Shown: positions 6,921-8,071 of the stretch, one piece after another
How the letters are laid out: the number at the start of each line of letters is the position of its first letter
Position numbering within the stretch: position 1 is the stretch's first letter
NCBI GenBank assembly: GCA_025356795.1
Contig: JANXRR010000422.1
Span: 1-8,071, forward strand
Length of the DNA: 8,071 nt
Reading direction: 5' to 3'
Origin: Bacteroidia bacterium
GTDB taxonomy: Bacteria; Bacteroidota; Bacteroidia; Cytophagales; Cyclobacteriaceae
The notes under the pieces: generated by a model
What the model saw: the letters and a program-made list of their open reading frames with translations, nothing else
What the model was told of the DNA's origin: nothing
The model's database searches: none
Made by a program: the position numbers and the translations under genes

Positions 6921-7088
6921 TATCTGTTAAATCAGGACTTATTCGTTTGATGCTTTGATGAAAAATGCTAATGAAAATGTTGTTTGACTCATCCCACTGT
7001 TGGCTGCTTAATGGCAAGTATTCGTACCCCAACCTGAGTAAGGGTAAAATGGCGGGTATTTTTACTCTGGAGTCTTCGTTGAAGCCAT
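6850..7088 (-). pseudogene. N-terminal remnant of a type I restriction endonuclease subunit (HsdR-like)
   Basis: One frame encodes 'NEDSRVKIPAIL', then 'LRLGYEYLPL', 'WDESNNIFISIF' and 'LTDNDISRIYN', which together match the opening of Bacteroidota-type HsdR proteins, the motor and nuclease subunit of type I restriction systems. Only about 70 residues remain of a protein normally near 1000. The nuclease motif (D...E-x-K) and helicase motifs are absent. In this frame there is no ATG, GTG or TTG upstream of the conserved part, back to the stop at 7155-7153. An ATG does exist at 7088-7086, one base out of frame: inserting a single base after it would give M-x-F-N-E-D-S-R, as expected. The frame ends at TGA 6852-6850 after unrelated residues. 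The lesion is therefore a frameshift at the start plus a large deletion. Confidence 0.68.
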
Positions 7089-7175
7089 TTAAGATATTGA
7101 AATCTGATAAAAATAGGCCAAATCGGCAATAAATGAAAGGATTAACATTAGTTTAGCTTCTTTTGTCACTGGCAT
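7089..7175 (-). CDS. Tiny ORF overlapping the ATPase gene end, hypothetical
   Basis: An ATG at 7175-7173, inside the last codons of the AAA+ ATPase gene in another frame, opens 28 codons ending in TAA at 7091-7089. The peptide begins 'MPVTKEAK' and continues with a hydrophobic stretch, 'LMLILSFIADLAYFYQ'. The 4-base-type coupling common in compact operons is replaced here by a 23-base overlap, and the next ATG (the HsdR-like remnant) follows its stop directly. It may be a real small gene of the element, the stump of a longer one, or chance. I do not recognise it. Confidence 0.3.
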   Translation of the reverse strand: MPVTKEAKLMLILSFIADLAYFYQISIS

Positions 7176-7803
7176 GCTTAGGGAACGATAGAAGATTGAA
7201 CATTTCACGCAGGCGCGATCTAATCCTATTCCCATATGCATTTTCTAGTTCTGTAGCAGATAGATTTGTTGTAATGTGTGTTATCATGCGCTGCGATATA
7301 AAAAGATCGTATCTACTCAAAAGTATCTCTCCCAACACATTGCACTCATTGCCATAATACTTCAATGATTGCTCTGAGCCGAGATCATCGAAGCAATAAA
7401 TTTTTGGATGGCTTTTGGTGAACGAAAGCTTGCTGTAACGCCAGATAACTTCGTAACCCTCCTGGATAAATTCAAAGCTTACATCCCTACTAGATTTGAT
7501 GATATGGTTTCGCTCCGGTGGAGGAACGAAGCGCATTAGGTTCATCAGTGAGGTTTTGCCACAACCAATTGGACCAGTGAGGAGAATACCTTTTTGCAAA
7601 TCCAATTCTAGAAGCTCAGCATTTTCTTTATCGTTCAAGAAATAAACAATCAGTTTAAAAATGATCTCATAATCCTCTGCATGAATTCTGAACTTATCAC
7701 CATAAAGTTCTTTACCTCTTTTCTCCAAAAATGATAAGCACCAGCGAAAGCCTTCGCCTTCGATACCGCCTTCGAGCGTTGGGTGAGTGCTAGAGTGGCT
7801 CAC
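7153..7803 (-). CDS. DnaC/IstB-like AAA+ ATPase of a mobile element
   Basis: This 216-residue ATPase resembles DnaC helicase loaders and IstB transposition helpers. It shows Walker A 'GPIGCGKTS' (77-85), Walker B 'IYCFDDLGSE' (135-144, D139/D140), sensor 1 'HITTN' (176-180) and an arginine-finger segment 'NRIRSRLREMF' (192-202). The first 70 residues form a helical N-terminal region probably used for partner contact. Such proteins load a replicative helicase or help a transposase choose its target; no transposase is visible, so a replication role next to the upstream gene is more likely. The start is GTG at 7803-7801: an in-frame stop lies at 7815-7813 and the first internal Met is residue 87. 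It overlaps the upstream gene by 14 bases, so translation is probably coupled. I recall this pair from Bacteroidota integrative elements, unverified. Confidence 0.82.
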   Translation of the reverse strand: MSHSSTHPTLEGGIEGEGFRWCLSFLEKRGKELYGDKFRIHAEDYEIIFKLIVYFLNDKENAELLELDLQKGILLTGPIGCGKTSLMNLMRFVPPPERNHIIKSSRDVSFEFIQEGYEVIWRYSKLSFTKSHPKIYCFDDLGSEQSLKYYGNECNVLGEILLSRYDLFISQRMITHITTNLSATELENAYGNRIRSRLREMFNLLSFPKHASDKRS

Positions 7804-8071
7804 TGTAATCTTTTACGGTTGATACGTGCAAAGCGCTTTGTTTTGATTTCTCTGGATTGAACTTGTTTGAATTCAAGATCCAATTGCGAGCGGCAGCTTG
7901 CCAATCTTTCATCGGTGCTCGGCCACCTACCTTCCATCCGTTGCTTTGGAAGTAGTTGTAGAATTTTTCTGCTTCAATGGCCGTTGACTTTTGATCTTCA
8001 AAGAAGGCTTTGACTTCTTTGAATGATTTTGGCACTGGCACAGCACCTTCTCTTTTTCTTTTAGCGGAGCT
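7790..8071 (-). CDS. C-terminal part of a replication-initiation or element regulatory protein, cut by the window edge
   Basis: The frame is open from the right edge of the window to TAG at 7792-7790, giving 93 visible codons plus the stop. A GTG occurs at 8041, but the open frame continues upstream of it ('SSAKRKREGA'), so the true start probably lies beyond base 8071. Notable residues are 'PKSFKEVKAFF', 'EAEKFYNYFQSNGWKVGG' and 'MKDWQAAARNWI'. This pattern of a helical tail with a W-x-V-G-G turn and a 'W-x-A-A-x-R-N-W' helix is found at the C-terminus of phage- and element-borne replication proteins that work with a DnaC-like loader. A low-complexity end, 'STVKDYSEPL', overlaps the ATPase gene. 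The DNA-binding domain expected upstream is not visible, so the exact family is uncertain. Confidence 0.65.
   Translation of the reverse strand, partial: SSAKRKREGAVPVPKSFKEVKAFFEDQKSTAIEAEKFYNYFQSNGWKVGGRAPMKDWQAAARNWILNSNKFNPEKSKQSALHVSTVKDYSEPL

Noticed and set aside
7163..7357. A plus-strand 64-codon frame antisense to the ATPase gene.
   Set aside because: The opposite strand carries a full set of AAA+ motifs; this frame has none and is a shadow.

Overview
The window is AT-rich bacterial DNA, most likely from a member of the Bacteroidota. This rests on protein style rather than any marker gene: a giant multi-PAS sensor, a Crp/Fnr regulator with a short N-terminus, A-rich leaders mostly lacking a Shine-Dalgarno site, and a replication-type gene pair of a kind I associate with Bacteroidota mobile elements. 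There is no rRNA, tRNA, CRISPR array or recognisable insertion sequence.

Left half (1-4731, minus strand): a two-gene signalling operon. The first gene (3646-4731) is a receiver-first hybrid histidine kinase (REC-HisKA-HATPase) with a GTG start. Thirty bases downstream is a giant sensor (3615 to the left edge), open for all 1205 visible codons. It holds nine complete PAS domains and the start of a tenth; its output domain lies outside the window.

Centre (4732-5906, plus strand): a 195-base divergent spacer with repeated TACTTAA/TTAAGTA heptamers, a CRP/FNR-like dyad and a perfect 11-bp inverted repeat. A Crp/Fnr-family regulator (4927-5541, GTG start) follows. Two bases after its stop is a 120-residue receiver-like protein that has lost its phosphorylation chemistry, with Glu53 where the phospho-Asp is expected. 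The divergent layout suggests that the regulator controls both operons, but this is inference.

Centre right (5929-6572): a convergent minus-strand gene for a TerB-like protein with two acidic 'K-x-D-G' motifs, then a spacer with no recognisable gene.

Right end (6573-8071, all minus strand): a mobile-element or defence-island fragment read right to left. It starts with the C-terminal part of a probable replication-initiation-type protein, cut by the window edge. Next come an overlapping DnaC/IstB-like AAA+ ATPase, a tiny ORF, and a broken gene. The broken gene's first part looks like the N-terminus of a type I restriction HsdR subunit. It passes out of frame into a short C-terminal module. 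The HsdR stretch is offset by one base from both its likely ATG and its downstream partner, so this looks like a decayed, internally deleted gene.

The most noteworthy items are the Crp/pseudo-receiver pair with its divergent regulatory region, the length of the PAS array, and the HsdR remnant beside a replication module.
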